A stretch of 64,000 nt of DNA from an uncultured Eubacteriales bacterium (lineage in GTDB: Bacteria; Bacillota; Clostridia; Oscillospirales; Acutalibacteraceae). Under the pieces are notes generated by a model, which did not search any database, had not been told where the DNA came from, and saw nothing but the letters and a program-made list of their open reading frames with translations. Location: assembly GCA_949293815.1 (NCBI GenBank), contig CASFEZ010000010.1, positions 36,089 to 100,088 of the forward strand. Direction: 5' to 3'. The translations under genes were made by a program, and so were the position numbers. Each line of letters opens with the position of its first letter. The first letter of the stretch is position 1. Of the stretch, positions 36,075 to 45,723 are shown piece after piece.

Positions 36075-36103
36075 TTGATTTTATGCCTATAGGTTGGTAT
36101 AAT
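36075..36103 (+). promoter_or_regulatory. Promoter of parAB
   Basis: TTGATT (36075-36080), 17-base spacer, TATAAT (36098-36103). It lies 19 bases after the second parS, so ParB bound at parS could repress it. Confidence 0.78.
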
Positions 36104-36197
36104 GGATACCATCGCCTGTGCTAAGCGGGCAAAAATCGGTTTTTGACCTATTTGTATTGTTGATAGGCGCTTATATAGAATAGAAAGGGGCGCGGGT

Positions 36198-36974
36198 ATG
36201 GCGAAAGTCATTTCCATTGTCAACCAGAAAGGCGGCGTCGGCAAAACCACCACGGCGGTCAATTTAACCGCGGCGCTGGGTTATTTGGGGCAGCGGGTGC
36301 TGCTTGTGGACAGCGACCCGCAGGGCAACTCCACCAGCGGGTATGGCATCAATAAAAGAAAAACGGAAAAAACAACCTATGAGGTGCTGACCGGCGAAGC
36401 TACGGCCGCCGAAGCGATTATACATACCGCTTTCCGCAATGTGGATGTGCTGCCCGCCAATATGAATCTGGCAGGGGCGGAAATCGAAATGATTGATGCG
36501 GCGAACCGGGAGCGTATCTTAAAAAATGCCCTTTTACCGGTTCGCGGGAACTACGACTATATTTTTCTGGACTGTCCGCCCTCACTGGGGCTGATTACCT
36601 TAAACGCCCTCACCGCGTCCGATACCTTTTTGGTGCCGATTCAATGCGAATACTACGCGCTGGAGGGGCTTTCGCAGCTGATGTCCACCGTGCGGCAGAT
36701 CAAGCGCAAGTTCAATCCGCTGCTGGAACTGGAATCGGTGCTGCTTACCATGTATGACGGGCGGCTGAACCTGACGCAGCAGGTAGTGGAGGAAGTCAAA
36801 AAATTCTTTCCCGGCAAGGTGTACGCCTCGGTCATTCCCCGCAATGTGCGCCTGTCCGAAGCGCCGGGGTTCGGACAACCTGTTTTGTACTATGACAGCC
36901 GCTCCAACGGCGCGCTGAGCTACCAGAGATTAGCAGAAGAATTTTTGAAAAAGCAACTGAAAGGGAGTGATTGA
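36198..36974 (+). CDS. parA: Chromosome partitioning ATPase ParA (Soj)
   Basis: The 258-residue Walker-type ATPase has the deviant Walker A KGGVGKTTTAVNL, DSDPQGNSTSG and FLDCPPSLGLITLNA. With ParB it segregates origins and, as Soj, controls DnaA. There is no N-terminal DNA-binding domain, so it is the small chromosomal type. A ribosome binding site GAAAGGGG precedes the ATG. The parB start follows directly after its stop. Confidence 0.96.
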   Translation: MAKVISIVNQKGGVGKTTTAVNLTAALGYLGQRVLLVDSDPQGNSTSGYGINKRKTEKTTYEVLTGEATAAEAIIHTAFRNVDVLPANMNLAGAEIEMIDAANRERILKNALLPVRGNYDYIFLDCPPSLGLITLNALTASDTFLVPIQCEYYALEGLSQLMSTVRQIKRKFNPLLELESVLLTMYDGRLNLTQQVVEEVKKFFPGKVYASVIPRNVRLSEAPGFGQPVLYYDSRSNGALSYQRLAEEFLKKQLKGSD

Positions 36975-36975
36975 T

Positions 36976-37839
36976 TTGGCATCCAGAAAAGGCGGTCTGG
37001 GCAAAGGCTTTGAAGCCCTGTTTGCCGATAATTCCACTGAGGAGCTGTCGTCCGCCTCTGTTTCCACGCTGCCGGTGGGGGAACTGGAACCGAATCACAG
37101 CCAGCCCCGCAAAGCCTTTGATGAACAGGCGCTGTCGGAACTGGCAGAAAGCATTAAAGTTCATGGCGTTTTGCAGCCGCTGCTGGTGCGTCCGTTGTCC
37201 GGCGGCGGATACCAGATTGTAGCGGGGGAGCGGCGCTATCGGGCGGCTCGGATTGCGGGTCTTGCGGAAGTACCGGTTGTTATTAAGGTACTGACGGATG
37301 AAGAAACCGCTCTCATTGCCCTGATTGAGAACTTGCAGCGCGAAGACCTCAGTCCCTTTGAAGAGGCGGAGGGCATGCTTCGCCTGACCGAGGACTATGG
37401 CATGACCCAGGAAGCGGTCGCCCATCAGCTGGGAAAATCCCGTCCGGCAGTGGCGAACGCGCTGCGTCTGTTGGCGGTGCCCGCCGAAATTCGGGAAATG
37501 GTTGAAAAAAAAGAGCTGACCGCCGGACACGCCCGGGCGCTTTTGTCGATAGGCGAAGAAAAACAGATGCTCGCCTGCGCAAAGGAAGTGCGCGAGCGCG
37601 CCCTTTCGGTGCGGGAAACGGAAAAACTGGTGAAAAAATACAGCACCCAACCGAAAACCCGCCCGCCCAAAAAACGCCATACCGAGCCGTTTTATACCGA
37701 AGCGGAGCTGTCCCTCTCGCAAACGCTGGGCAGAGGCGTAGAAATCAAAGAGGGCAAACAGGGCGGCAAGCTGATTGTAGAGTTCTTTGATAAAGAAGAT
37801 TTGCAAAAACTGGCAAAGGCGTTGGGAGAGGGATGCTGA
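36976..37839 (+). CDS. parB: Chromosome partitioning CTPase ParB (Spo0J)
   Basis: The protein has 287 residues. It starts MASRKGGLGKGFEALF, the standard ParB opening, has the CTP-binding GERRYRAARIAG box, ENLQREDLSPFEEAEG, and a helix-turn-helix with GKSRPAVANALRLL. It binds the two parS sites upstream of parA. The start is taken as TTG 36976, six bases after AAGGGAGTGAT; the GTG at 36967 lies within that site. It is the second ParB-fold protein here besides Noc. Confidence 0.95.
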   Translation: MASRKGGLGKGFEALFADNSTEELSSASVSTLPVGELEPNHSQPRKAFDEQALSELAESIKVHGVLQPLLVRPLSGGGYQIVAGERRYRAARIAGLAEVPVVIKVLTDEETALIALIENLQREDLSPFEEAEGMLRLTEDYGMTQEAVAHQLGKSRPAVANALRLLAVPAEIREMVEKKELTAGHARALLSIGEEKQMLACAKEVRERALSVRETEKLVKKYSTQPKTRPPKKRHTEPFYTEAELSLSQTLGRGVEIKEGKQGGKLIVEFFDKEDLQKLAKALGEGC

Positions 37840-37905
37840 GACGCCGCCCAGGGGAATCATTGCAGCCCCTGCATTGTGTAAAATTAAATAATAAGGAGAA
37901 ACAAT

Positions 37906-39192
37906 ATGATTGACATAAAATTTTTACGCGAAAACCCGGATGTGGTGCGGGAGAACATCAAAAAGAAGTTCCAGGACAGCAAGCTGCCGCTGGTGGATGA
38001 GGTAATCGCTCTGGACGCCCAGTCCCGTCAAAATAAACAGGAGGCCGATGCGCTGCGGGCAGAGCGGAACCGGTACAGCAAGCAGATTGGCGCCCTGATG
38101 GCCAAGGGGCAGCGGGACGAGGCGGAGGAAATGAAGCGTCTGGTCACCGAAAAAGCTGATGAACTGGCACAGCGGGAGGAAAAAGAAGCGGAGCTTCAGG
38201 AAAAAATCAAAAACATCATGATGGTGATTCCCAATATCATCGACCCCAGCGTACCGATTGGCAAAGACGACAGCGAAAATGTTGAGGTGCAGCGCTATGG
38301 CGAGCCGGTGGTGCCGGATTTCGAGATTCCGTATCACACCGACATTATGGAACGCTTTCACGGCATTGATTTGGACAGCGCCCGCAAGGTGGCGGGCAAC
38401 GGCTTTTATTATCTGATGGGCGATATTGCCCGTCTGCACTCTGCCGTCATTGCCTATGCCCGTGATTTTATGATTGACCGGGGCTTTACCTACTGTGTGC
38501 CGCCGTTTATGATTCGCAGCGAGGTTGTCACCGGCGTGATGAGCTTTGCGGAAATGGACGCGATGATGTATAAGATAGAGGGCGAAGACCTGTATCTGAT
38601 TGGCACCAGCGAGCATTCCATGATAGGCAAGTTTATCGACACTATTATAGATGAAAAAGCGCTGCCCTACACCCTCACGAGCTACTCTCCCTGCTTCCGC
38701 AAGGAAAAAGGCGCCCACGGCATTGAGGAACGGGGCGTGTACCGGATTCATCAGTTCGAAAAGCAGGAGATGATTGTGGTCTGCAAGCCCGAGGACAGCA
38801 AGATGTGGTTCGATAAGCTCTGGCAGAACACAGTGGATTTGTTCCGTAGCCTGGAAATTCCCGTGCGCACCTTAGAGTGCTGCTCGGGGGATTTGGCAGA
38901 TTTGAAGGTCAAGAGCGTAGATGTAGAGGCGTGGTCGCCCCGCCAAAAGAAGTATTTTGAGGTCGGCAGCTGCTCCAATCTGGGCGATGCCCAGGCACGC
39001 CGCCTGAAAATCCGCGTAAACGGCGAAAAGAGCAAGTATTTCGCCCATACCTTAAACAATACGGTGGTCGCTCCGCCTCGTATGCTGATCGCCTTTTTGG
39101 AGAACCACCTGCAAGCCGACGGCAGTGTAACCGTTCCCGCCGCCCTCCAGCCGTATATGGGTGGAAGGGAAGTTCTTGTGCCCGTAAAATAA
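37906..39192 (+). CDS. serS: Seryl-tRNA synthetase
   Basis: The 428-residue class II synthetase opens MIDIKFLRENPDVVRENI. The first 110 residues are the tRNA-binding helical hairpin. Motif 2 appears as SPCFRKEKGAHG with YRIHQFEK, the serine pocket as GTSEHSMIG, and motif 3 as NNTVVAPPRMLIAFLEN, where many bacteria have NGSGLA. AAGGAG lies before the ATG. Only 66 bases separate it from parB, too short for a T-box leader. Confidence 0.95.
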   Translation: MIDIKFLRENPDVVRENIKKKFQDSKLPLVDEVIALDAQSRQNKQEADALRAERNRYSKQIGALMAKGQRDEAEEMKRLVTEKADELAQREEKEAELQEKIKNIMMVIPNIIDPSVPIGKDDSENVEVQRYGEPVVPDFEIPYHTDIMERFHGIDLDSARKVAGNGFYYLMGDIARLHSAVIAYARDFMIDRGFTYCVPPFMIRSEVVTGVMSFAEMDAMMYKIEGEDLYLIGTSEHSMIGKFIDTIIDEKALPYTLTSYSPCFRKEKGAHGIEERGVYRIHQFEKQEMIVVCKPEDSKMWFDKLWQNTVDLFRSLEIPVRTLECCSGDLADLKVKSVDVEAWSPRQKKYFEVGSCSNLGDAQARRLKIRVNGEKSKYFAHTLNNTVVAPPRMLIAFLENHLQADGSVTVPAALQPYMGGREVLVPVK

Positions 39193-39200
39193 TGGATTTT

Positions 39201-39226
39201 CCCCCTGATGTTCACACATCAGGGGG
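39201..39226 (+). terminator. Hairpin after serS
   Basis: A perfect 11 bp stem (39201-39211 with 39216-39226) and a 4-base loop. No T run follows, so termination may be incomplete. Confidence 0.6.
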
Positions 39227-39241
39227 TTGCTGTATATATAC

Positions 39242-39451
39242 CGTAGGGGCGGGTCTTGTGCCCGCCCGGGGAAGGGGCACAAAATTCTGGTATTCTCTTT
39301 CTAAAGAAGACGCACAAATGGATTTACATAGGACAACCAAATCGGATATTGCATACCGTCCGGTAAAAATGGGTTTCTGCCACGCCAGACCCGCGCCGGT
39401 GTGGGGTGTTCTCTTCCACGCCCCCGGGCGGGCACAAGACCCGCCCCTACG
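39242..39451. mobile_element. MITE-like element with 30 bp perfect terminal inverted repeats
   Basis: The left end (39242-39271) begins CGTAGGGGCGGG and the right end (39422-39451) ends CCCGCCCCTACG; all 30 bases pair. Each end is itself a small hairpin (GGGCGGG with CCCGCCC). The 150-base interior holds no gene. No target-site duplication is obvious. The remaining DNA up to the next promoter (39452-39593) is AT-rich and empty. Confidence 0.82.
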
Positions 39452-39593
39452 AAATGCGTTTTGCCTAAGAATCGAGATGTAAATACTTGAAATATTATTG
39501 AAAATATCTGCAAAGTTTATGAAATGTTTTTGCAGCGACAAACAAAAAATGAAAAATTTGTTTGTTACTCGACTAAAATATTAAATTTGTCGC

Positions 39594-39621
39594 TTGAAAA
39601 ACTTCATACAATCTATATAAT
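39594..39621 (+). promoter_or_regulatory. Promoter of the first giant secreted protein
   Basis: TTGAAA (39594-39599), 16-base spacer, TATAAT (39616-39621), followed by a leader of about 105 bases. Confidence 0.72.
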
Positions 39622-39731
39622 TTATAGTAGGGATATTTTCTGCAAGGGTCAGTCATGCCCTTTTGCAGATGAATACAGAATCCGATATGTTTTGTATGGG
39701 CGCTTCCCGAAACCGATAAGGAGATGTTTTT

Positions 39732-42700
39732 ATGAAACTGTCCAAGAAGATAGGCTGCGTCTTACTCGCGGTTCTTATGCTTGCGACCTCGCTTACGGCG
39801 GGCTTTGCCGCTGTGGCCGCCAGCGCGAGATATGATGAGTTGATTGATGCCATCAAAGAAGGTCAGACGACCATTCGCGCGGACTATGATTTCTACGTAA
39901 AGGATTTGACCAATTATACCGTAGAAAATGTCAGCGATGATTGGAGCGAGGAGGGCAATACGCTCTCTTACCGCCATGTGGTCACCGCCAAAGATAACTA
40001 CGCCGGTGCCATTCAAAAGGCCGCCACCTGGTTTTATGCCGTGGTGGACGATCTGGTGTCCAATGAATACGGCGTGGGAAGCTACAATACCGCCCTTCTC
40101 GCGACAGAAATCAAAACCGCTCTTTACGAGCGCATGACCGGTGCCGACCATATGCTGCGCACCGATTCCACCGGGGATTCGGTTTATGTACCGGTGCAGG
40201 GCGTAACGGTCAATCAGGGTATGACTGAGAACATCGAGATAGATGAGCTCTCCTCTGCCCAGGTGCGCGCTTCGGTATTCCCCAGCAACGCCTCGAACCA
40301 AACGGTGTTCTGGCGGGTGCAATCCGGTACGGATGTGGTCGCCGTTGACCAGAACGGCCGTGTTTACGCTAAGCGTCCCGGCTATGCCACCCTGGAATGC
40401 GTTGCCGTTGATACGCTGGATGTGACAAGTCCCGCTGTTTATAATGAGGACGGCGAAGTGATTCAGGCGCCCTCCATTGACACCGCAAATGTGGAATCTG
40501 CTATATTCATTGTAGAGGTCACCGATGCGAACTTTACAGAGGCGGAGCTGCAAACCATGCTCAGCCAGTTTACCAACGAGGACGGCTCCGCCATTACCCC
40601 GCCGTCGGATTTAACCCAGCTGGAAGAACTGGTTCGGGAAAAGACCATCGAAACCCTGCCCGATTACGGCAGAACCAATGACGATGTTCTGGCTGATTTG
40701 GCAGCGCTGGTTCCTGCGAATCTGGAAGCGGACGAAGCCGAAACCATCCGCAATCTGCTGGATGCGGAAAACCGCTCCGACGCGGACTATGCAACATTGG
40801 CGAGCTTCTGCTATTCCGCCGTGCAGGAAGCGGTACTCTCCGCCCATAATATTGATATTGCCGATTTGGATTTAGAGAACCTCTCCTCCTCCGGCATAGA
40901 CGCCGCCACCGTTACCGCCATCCGCGAAATCATTACCGAGCAGGCGGAGGCCGTCTATGACGAATGCGGTTATACCGATGAATATCATTTCTTCAATATC
41001 GATGCGTTGGTCAATTATTTCCTTGGTTCGTCCAATGTGATTAACGCCGCCAACTGGTACCATACCTTTACCTTTGAGGTAAAAACCGATTTGGAAACCG
41101 CCATGATGGATATTTTCAACGAATATGGCGATATCAGTCAGGTTGGCTCCCGTTATACAATTCCCATCAATACCAATTCTTATACTTGGCACCACAGAAG
41201 GGAATACGATGCCTCCGGTACCGAAGCGCGCTATATTATTGATAATACGTACGAGCATGTTTCATCCCGTGAGACAGACGCTACTGCTTTTGACGAGCTG
41301 GCAGCAGTGTATAATAAATTCAATGGTCTTGCCATTCCGGAGAATATTGCTGATTTCAGCAGCGCTGATGCCGTATCGTTTGTAAACACGAATAATCTCG
41401 ACGGCGTTATGCATGATTTGTGGGCACGTGGCTATTCCTCTGATCTGCTGTCTGCCGCCTTTGGCAAAATGTTTTATTGGATCAATTCCGTCTACAATCT
41501 CTGCCGTCCCAACTACGCGTACGATCAGGCGCAGTCCGGCGGTGTAAATTATCCGGAGCTTTATGCCTATCGTGAAAATGTACGCTCCAACCCGGATGGC
41601 TCCAGCGTGCCCTATGCCATGACCTCCGACCGCATCAATACCATTGTAGACACGATTGATGCGATGCTGCTCGATGAGAACATCGCCGATGTGATTTCCA
41701 CCTTCTTCAACTTCAACGACCCGAAGTATCTGGGCACCGCCGTTTATGGTCAGACCTTTGATACCTTAAAGGAAATGCTGGAGCTGCTGATTCAGAGCAT
41801 GCTCTATACCGGCGATATCCCGACTTTGATTCTGCAGAAGTTGTATCCGCTGCTGACCGGCTTAATTCACAATACGGTTATGCCGTTGCTGGATTCTACG
41901 ACAGTTCCGATTCTGGGAAGCATTACCAGTATTATTGACGGTTTGAACGATGGAGACGACGATTCTGTTGAAGTTACCCTGATTCGTGCCTTAAACTCTG
42001 CCGGTATCTATATTTATCCGTATGAATATGCCGAGAGCTGGACGCAGGATATGATTAACCGCTATCCTGAGGTTTATGCTATCCTGCATCAGGAAAAATT
42101 GCGTCCCGATCCGAATAGCCGAAAGAATGCAGATACACCAAAAGGTTATGATTATACCTGTTCCCGCGAAAATATCGGCTGGGATCAGATTACCGATGAA
42201 GAATGGGAAATCATCAGCCGCGGCTGGGGTGTATCCACCCGTGCGCAGTTTGAAGATGCTCTGGCGGTTTCGCTGAATACGCTGCTGCCCTTGCTGGGAA
42301 CCGTTCTCGGCAATGTTGATATGAATTTGAATGTTATCGGCTTCAGTCTTGATATCAGAAGAATGAACGCCTATGAATATCTGATTGCGCCTCTTTTCGA
42401 TGCGTTGGGCATTCCGGGCATATCTGTTTCTTCGTTTAACAGCGCCTGCGCTGGCACTGATAAATTGCAGATTCTTAAAAATTTGACTACCCCGCTGCTT
42501 GATTGGGTAGAAAACGAAGTATTGGAGCATCCCGTAGAGTCAGTTGCGAATATTCTGGTCAATCTGGCATCTCTGCTCTCCTATACCGGCGTTGGGGATA
42601 ATGACCGAGGTCCCGGTGGTTACTCTAACTTTGTGCAGTACGCGCTGAACCAGCTTGGTCCGGAAAACGGGGTCTGCTTGGGATTGAATTTCTACTTTGC

Positions 42701-45401
42701 ACTGAAATATGAGATTAACATTTTTGACGGCAACGGTCTGTATGATTTGATTGCCGATATGCTCCCCGAGGGCATGGATCTTGGAAGTCTGAATGGTATT
42801 TTGTCCGGTTTGGATCTCTTTAATGCGCCGATTGTGGTAAGATACAACGAGTTCGGCGAGCCGGTGTTCCAGCAGACCACCTATGACGACAACGGCAATA
42901 TTCTGTCGGTTACCGAAACCACCGACGAAGCGCTGGCCGATACCCAGGCCTTGAGCCTGCCCGCCATTCAGGAGGGCAAACTGAAAGAGACCGGTCAAGT
43001 CGTATCCCGCTATACTTCACCGATTAACGGTTATACCTATTCCAATGTCCACTACAACAATGTCGAGCCCGGGCAGATTCTGCTCTACCTGTTCCGCTAT
43101 ATCTTCTACGGCATTATGAGCACGCCGTATACTGGCGACAATGCGGCCTGGGAGACCCAGCCCAGCTTGTTGGATGCGTTCCTGCCCCCCTGGCAGCGCA
43201 ATTCCGAGTTGATTGCGGGCGTGGATCTGACCATTGACGGCATTATCAACAATATTATCTATAACCCCGAAGAAGCCCTTTGCGCGCTGATGGAGCTGCT
43301 TGCGCCCAACGAAACCGGCTCTATGACCAGCTTTATGCAGGCGCTGCAAAATGGCTCCGACCCGGATTCGGTCAATGTCTATGAGCAGGAATACCCTGAT
43401 TACCAGCAGGAGATTCTGTTGGCGCGGGATGCTGAGGGCAACCTGATTCACCAGTCCTTTGGTGCGCGTGTCAACTATACCAAATACTGGACCCGCAGCA
43501 ATGCCGAGGATACGGTAGAGAATCTCGAGGAAATCGTTGCCAATGTTTTGTCTATGCTGGGCATGGGCACCATTGAAGAACTGCTGACCGATTTAATCAA
43601 TGACAATCTCTTTACAAACGAGATTCTCAGCACGCTTGCCAACGCGATTTATACCTCGCTGCAATCCTTGCAAACGTCTGTGGATTTGCAGACCATTCTG
43701 GACGCCGCCTTTGATGTCAATTACGATGTCAATACCCTGTACAATACGCTGGCGTACAATATGTATCTGAAATACGGATTCACCGAGCTTGGCAATGCGC
43801 CGCAGATTCTGTTGACCATGTACAACGCCATCCGCAGCGGCGGCATGGAGGGCGTAGAATGGAGCCGCGACCTGTTCTATCAGGAGGTTGCGCTGGTCGA
43901 TGAAAACGGCGACCCGATTATGGAAACCGTCTTTGTTACCGATGAGGACGGCAACAAGATTCAGATGGTCGATATCAATGGTGATGCCGTTTATGATGCG
44001 GAGGGCAATCCGGTTTATTTAACCAGAGAGCAGCAGGTTGTTGAAGAACGCGCTGTTGACTGGGGCTTAGACGGATATACCGATGCGCAGGGGTACTACC
44101 ATGATGCGCTGGTTGGTCAGACCTCCGCGGACGGAACGCATATCATCACCCGCGAAGATTTGTTCTTCGACTCCCTGACCGCGCTGCTTTCGCCTCTGGC
44201 GCTGATTTTCCAGCGGCTGTTTATGGGCGATAACCTGTCTGTCTTTACCGGTACAGAATATCCGAACGGTCTGTTGACCATTCCGATGTACCAGATTTAC
44301 TACTATGCCATTATTCCGCTCTTTGAAGCGCTGGGTATGCCCGATATCGTATCCTTCGAGCAGGCTGCGCAAGACCTGAGCAACCGCCAGTTGATTACCA
44401 CCGACGGCACCAATCTTGCGGCACCTGCCGGGTCGGTAACCGGTGCAACAATAGGCGATGTACAGTTCTTTGCGGATGTGGTTTCTCCGGTGCGCGGCTT
44501 GCTGAGCAAGGCGCTGGCAGACCCGATTTCTACGGTTCTCGACCTTGTGCCGAACCTGCTGTTCTATGTATCGGTGGGCGCGCTGAATGATACGCTGAAT
44601 AATATTCTCCACTTTGCCTATGTGCTTCTGGATATTCTGGAGCCCATTGTGGATGTGGTGCCCATTGTCAATAATCTGCTGGCAGGTCTTGAAATCGCCG
44701 GCATTCAGCTCAACCTGACGCTGCCGCTGGAGATTGACTTTAATACCTTAATTAATCAGCTGATTGGTTCTTTCACCGAAGGTACGCTGCTCGAAGGTCC
44801 CCTTCAGGGCTCCGGCGGTATTGAAGTGACGGATGGGCTGTATATCAAGATTCCGCCCATTGATTTGTCCATGCTCTGTGTGGGAACCATCAACCCGTTC
44901 CAGTCTGTTTCCAACAATGAAATTGTTAAAATCGGCACCGGCGATGGCGCCGACCTGATTACCGTTGTTTTGCAGCTGGTGATGGAAGTCCTGTTCATGT
45001 ACGACAACTGGGAGAATGTCTCCCTGTGGCTGGCAGATATGGGGCTGATGGATGACTTCGATACCGAAACCATCTATACCATCTTCACCGATTTGAATAA
45101 AATGGCCAATGAAGAGGAAATGCCCGATAAGGCCATGAACCTTATCTATCTGCTGCTGAAGTATGTTGCGCCTATTTCCGGCGAACTGGCAGACCGGCTG
45201 GGCATTATGGATATGACCATTACCGAGTTCTTTGACCAATTGCAGGCCAGCGACAATCCAATGACGCTGATAAAAGAGCTGCTGACTGCAAAGCCCAGCG
45301 ATAATCACCAGGTAACTACGGCCATGAGCTTCTTAGAGCGACTCGTGCTGTTCTTCCAGCGTATCTTTGCCGCAATCCGGCGGTTGTTTGGGCTGGAATA
45401 A
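39732..45401 (+). CDS. Giant secreted protein with one Big2-like domain and duplicated Leu-rich helical modules
   Basis: The protein has 1889 residues with a signal peptide (about 1-31, AAVAASA cleavage region). A Big2-like Ig fold lies at about 155-265 (VTVNQGMTENIEI to VYAKRPGYATLECVAVD). The rest is largely helical and Leu-rich. Two stretches resemble each other: about 880-950 (APLFDALGIP, then PVESVANILVNLASLLSYTGVG) and about 1520-1610 (IPLFEALGMP, then DPISTVLDLVPNLLFYVSVG). There is no LPXTG motif. The C-terminus is an aromatic amphipathic tail, FLERLVLFFQRIFAAIRR, very like that of the next giant protein. AAGGAGATG precedes the ATG. Function unknown; a surface or lipid-binding role is a guess. 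Confidence 0.8.
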   Translation: MKLSKKIGCVLLAVLMLATSLTAGFAAVAASARYDELIDAIKEGQTTIRADYDFYVKDLTNYTVENVSDDWSEEGNTLSYRHVVTAKDNYAGAIQKAATWFYAVVDDLVSNEYGVGSYNTALLATEIKTALYERMTGADHMLRTDSTGDSVYVPVQGVTVNQGMTENIEIDELSSAQVRASVFPSNASNQTVFWRVQSGTDVVAVDQNGRVYAKRPGYATLECVAVDTLDVTSPAVYNEDGEVIQAPSIDTANVESAIFIVEVTDANFTEAELQTMLSQFTNEDGSAITPPSDLTQLEELVREKTIETLPDYGRTNDDVLADLAALVPANLEADEAETIRNLLDAENRSDADYATLASFCYSAVQEAVLSAHNIDIADLDLENLSSSGIDAATVTAIREIITEQAEAVYDECGYTDEYHFFNIDALVNYFLGSSNVINAANWYHTFTFEVKTDLETAMMDIFNEYGDISQVGSRYTIPINTNSYTWHHRREYDASGTEARYIIDNTYEHVSSRETDATAFDELAAVYNKFNGLAIPENIADFSSADAVSFVNTNNLDGVMHDLWARGYSSDLLSAAFGKMFYWINSVYNLCRPNYAYDQAQSGGVNYPELYAYRENVRSNPDGSSVPYAMTSDRINTIVDTIDAMLLDENIADVISTFFNFNDPKYLGTAVYGQTFDTLKEMLELLIQSMLYTGDIPTLILQKLYPLLTGLIHNTVMPLLDSTTVPILGSITSIIDGLNDGDDDSVEVTLIRALNSAGIYIYPYEYAESWTQDMINRYPEVYAILHQEKLRPDPNSRKNADTPKGYDYTCSRENIGWDQITDEEWEIISRGWGVSTRAQFEDALAVSLNTLLPLLGTVLGNVDMNLNVIGFSLDIRRMNAYEYLIAPLFDALGIPGISVSSFNSACAGTDKLQILKNLTTPLLDWVENEVLEHPVESVANILVNLASLLSYTGVGDNDRGPGGYSNFVQYALNQLGPENGVCLGLNFYFALKYEINIFDGNGLYDLIADMLPEGMDLGSLNGILSGLDLFNAPIVVRYNEFGEPVFQQTTYDDNGNILSVTETTDEALADTQALSLPAIQEGKLKETGQVVSRYTSPINGYTYSNVHYNNVEPGQILLYLFRYIFYGIMSTPYTGDNAAWETQPSLLDAFLPPWQRNSELIAGVDLTIDGIINNIIYNPEEALCALMELLAPNETGSMTSFMQALQNGSDPDSVNVYEQEYPDYQQEILLARDAEGNLIHQSFGARVNYTKYWTRSNAEDTVENLEEIVANVLSMLGMGTIEELLTDLINDNLFTNEILSTLANAIYTSLQSLQTSVDLQTILDAAFDVNYDVNTLYNTLAYNMYLKYGFTELGNAPQILLTMYNAIRSGGMEGVEWSRDLFYQEVALVDENGDPIMETVFVTDEDGNKIQMVDINGDAVYDAEGNPVYLTREQQVVEERAVDWGLDGYTDAQGYYHDALVGQTSADGTHIITREDLFFDSLTALLSPLALIFQRLFMGDNLSVFTGTEYPNGLLTIPMYQIYYYAIIPLFEALGMPDIVSFEQAAQDLSNRQLITTDGTNLAAPAGSVTGATIGDVQFFADVVSPVRGLLSKALADPISTVLDLVPNLLFYVSVGALNDTLNNILHFAYVLLDILEPIVDVVPIVNNLLAGLEIAGIQLNLTLPLEIDFNTLINQLIGSFTEGTLLEGPLQGSGGIEVTDGLYIKIPPIDLSMLCVGTINPFQSVSNNEIVKIGTGDGADLITVVLQLVMEVLFMYDNWENVSLWLADMGLMDDFDTETIYTIFTDLNKMANEEEMPDKAMNLIYLLLKYVAPISGELADRLGIMDMTITEFFDQLQASDNPMTLIKELLTAKPSDNHQVTTAMSFLERLVLFFQRIFAAIRRLFGLE

Positions 45402-45423
45402 AGCTCTGTCGAACTACTTTCTT

Positions 45424-45459
45424 CCGCGCCGACGCTTTCGCGTCGGCGCGGAATTGTTT
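45424..45459 (+). terminator. Intrinsic terminator of the first giant gene
   Basis: A perfect 12 bp GC-rich stem (45424-45435 with 45440-45451), loop TTTC, then AATTGTTTT. Confidence 0.85.
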
Positions 45460-45585
45460 TCAGTACAAAAACCATTTGCCAAGATCATACATATGTAAAA
45501 ACGGTATTTGCCCCGACCCTACGGCGTAAATACAAATATCATTCACAAAACCCTCACAAAAACCGGTAAAGTCCACAAAAAATGA

Positions 45586-45614
45586 TTGACATCGTGCAAA
45601 AACACTGGTATACT
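45586..45614 (+). promoter_or_regulatory. Promoter of the second giant secreted protein
   Basis: TTGACA (45586-45591), 17-base spacer, TATACT (45609-45614). The DNA between the terminator and this box is empty. The 110-base leader (45615-45723) has an ATGCG..CGCAT inverted pair around a T run but no recognised riboswitch. Confidence 0.88.
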
Positions 45615-45723
45615 GGTACTGTATCATAGTATCACCATGCGTAATTTTGCGTCTTTTTTTCGCATCTTGGGTATGGGGGTATCTTTTGGAAACAAGAGCA
45701 CAAATCCCAAAGGAGGAATATTT

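Noticed and set aside
37840-37905. T-box leader before serS
   Set aside because: Only 66 bases lie between parB and serS and no T-box sequence is seen.
45586-45723. Upstream extension of the second giant protein (TTG start at 45586)
   Set aside because: The TTG is part of a TTGACA -35 box with a TATACT -10 17 bases later; a strong AAAGGAGG precedes GTG 45724.
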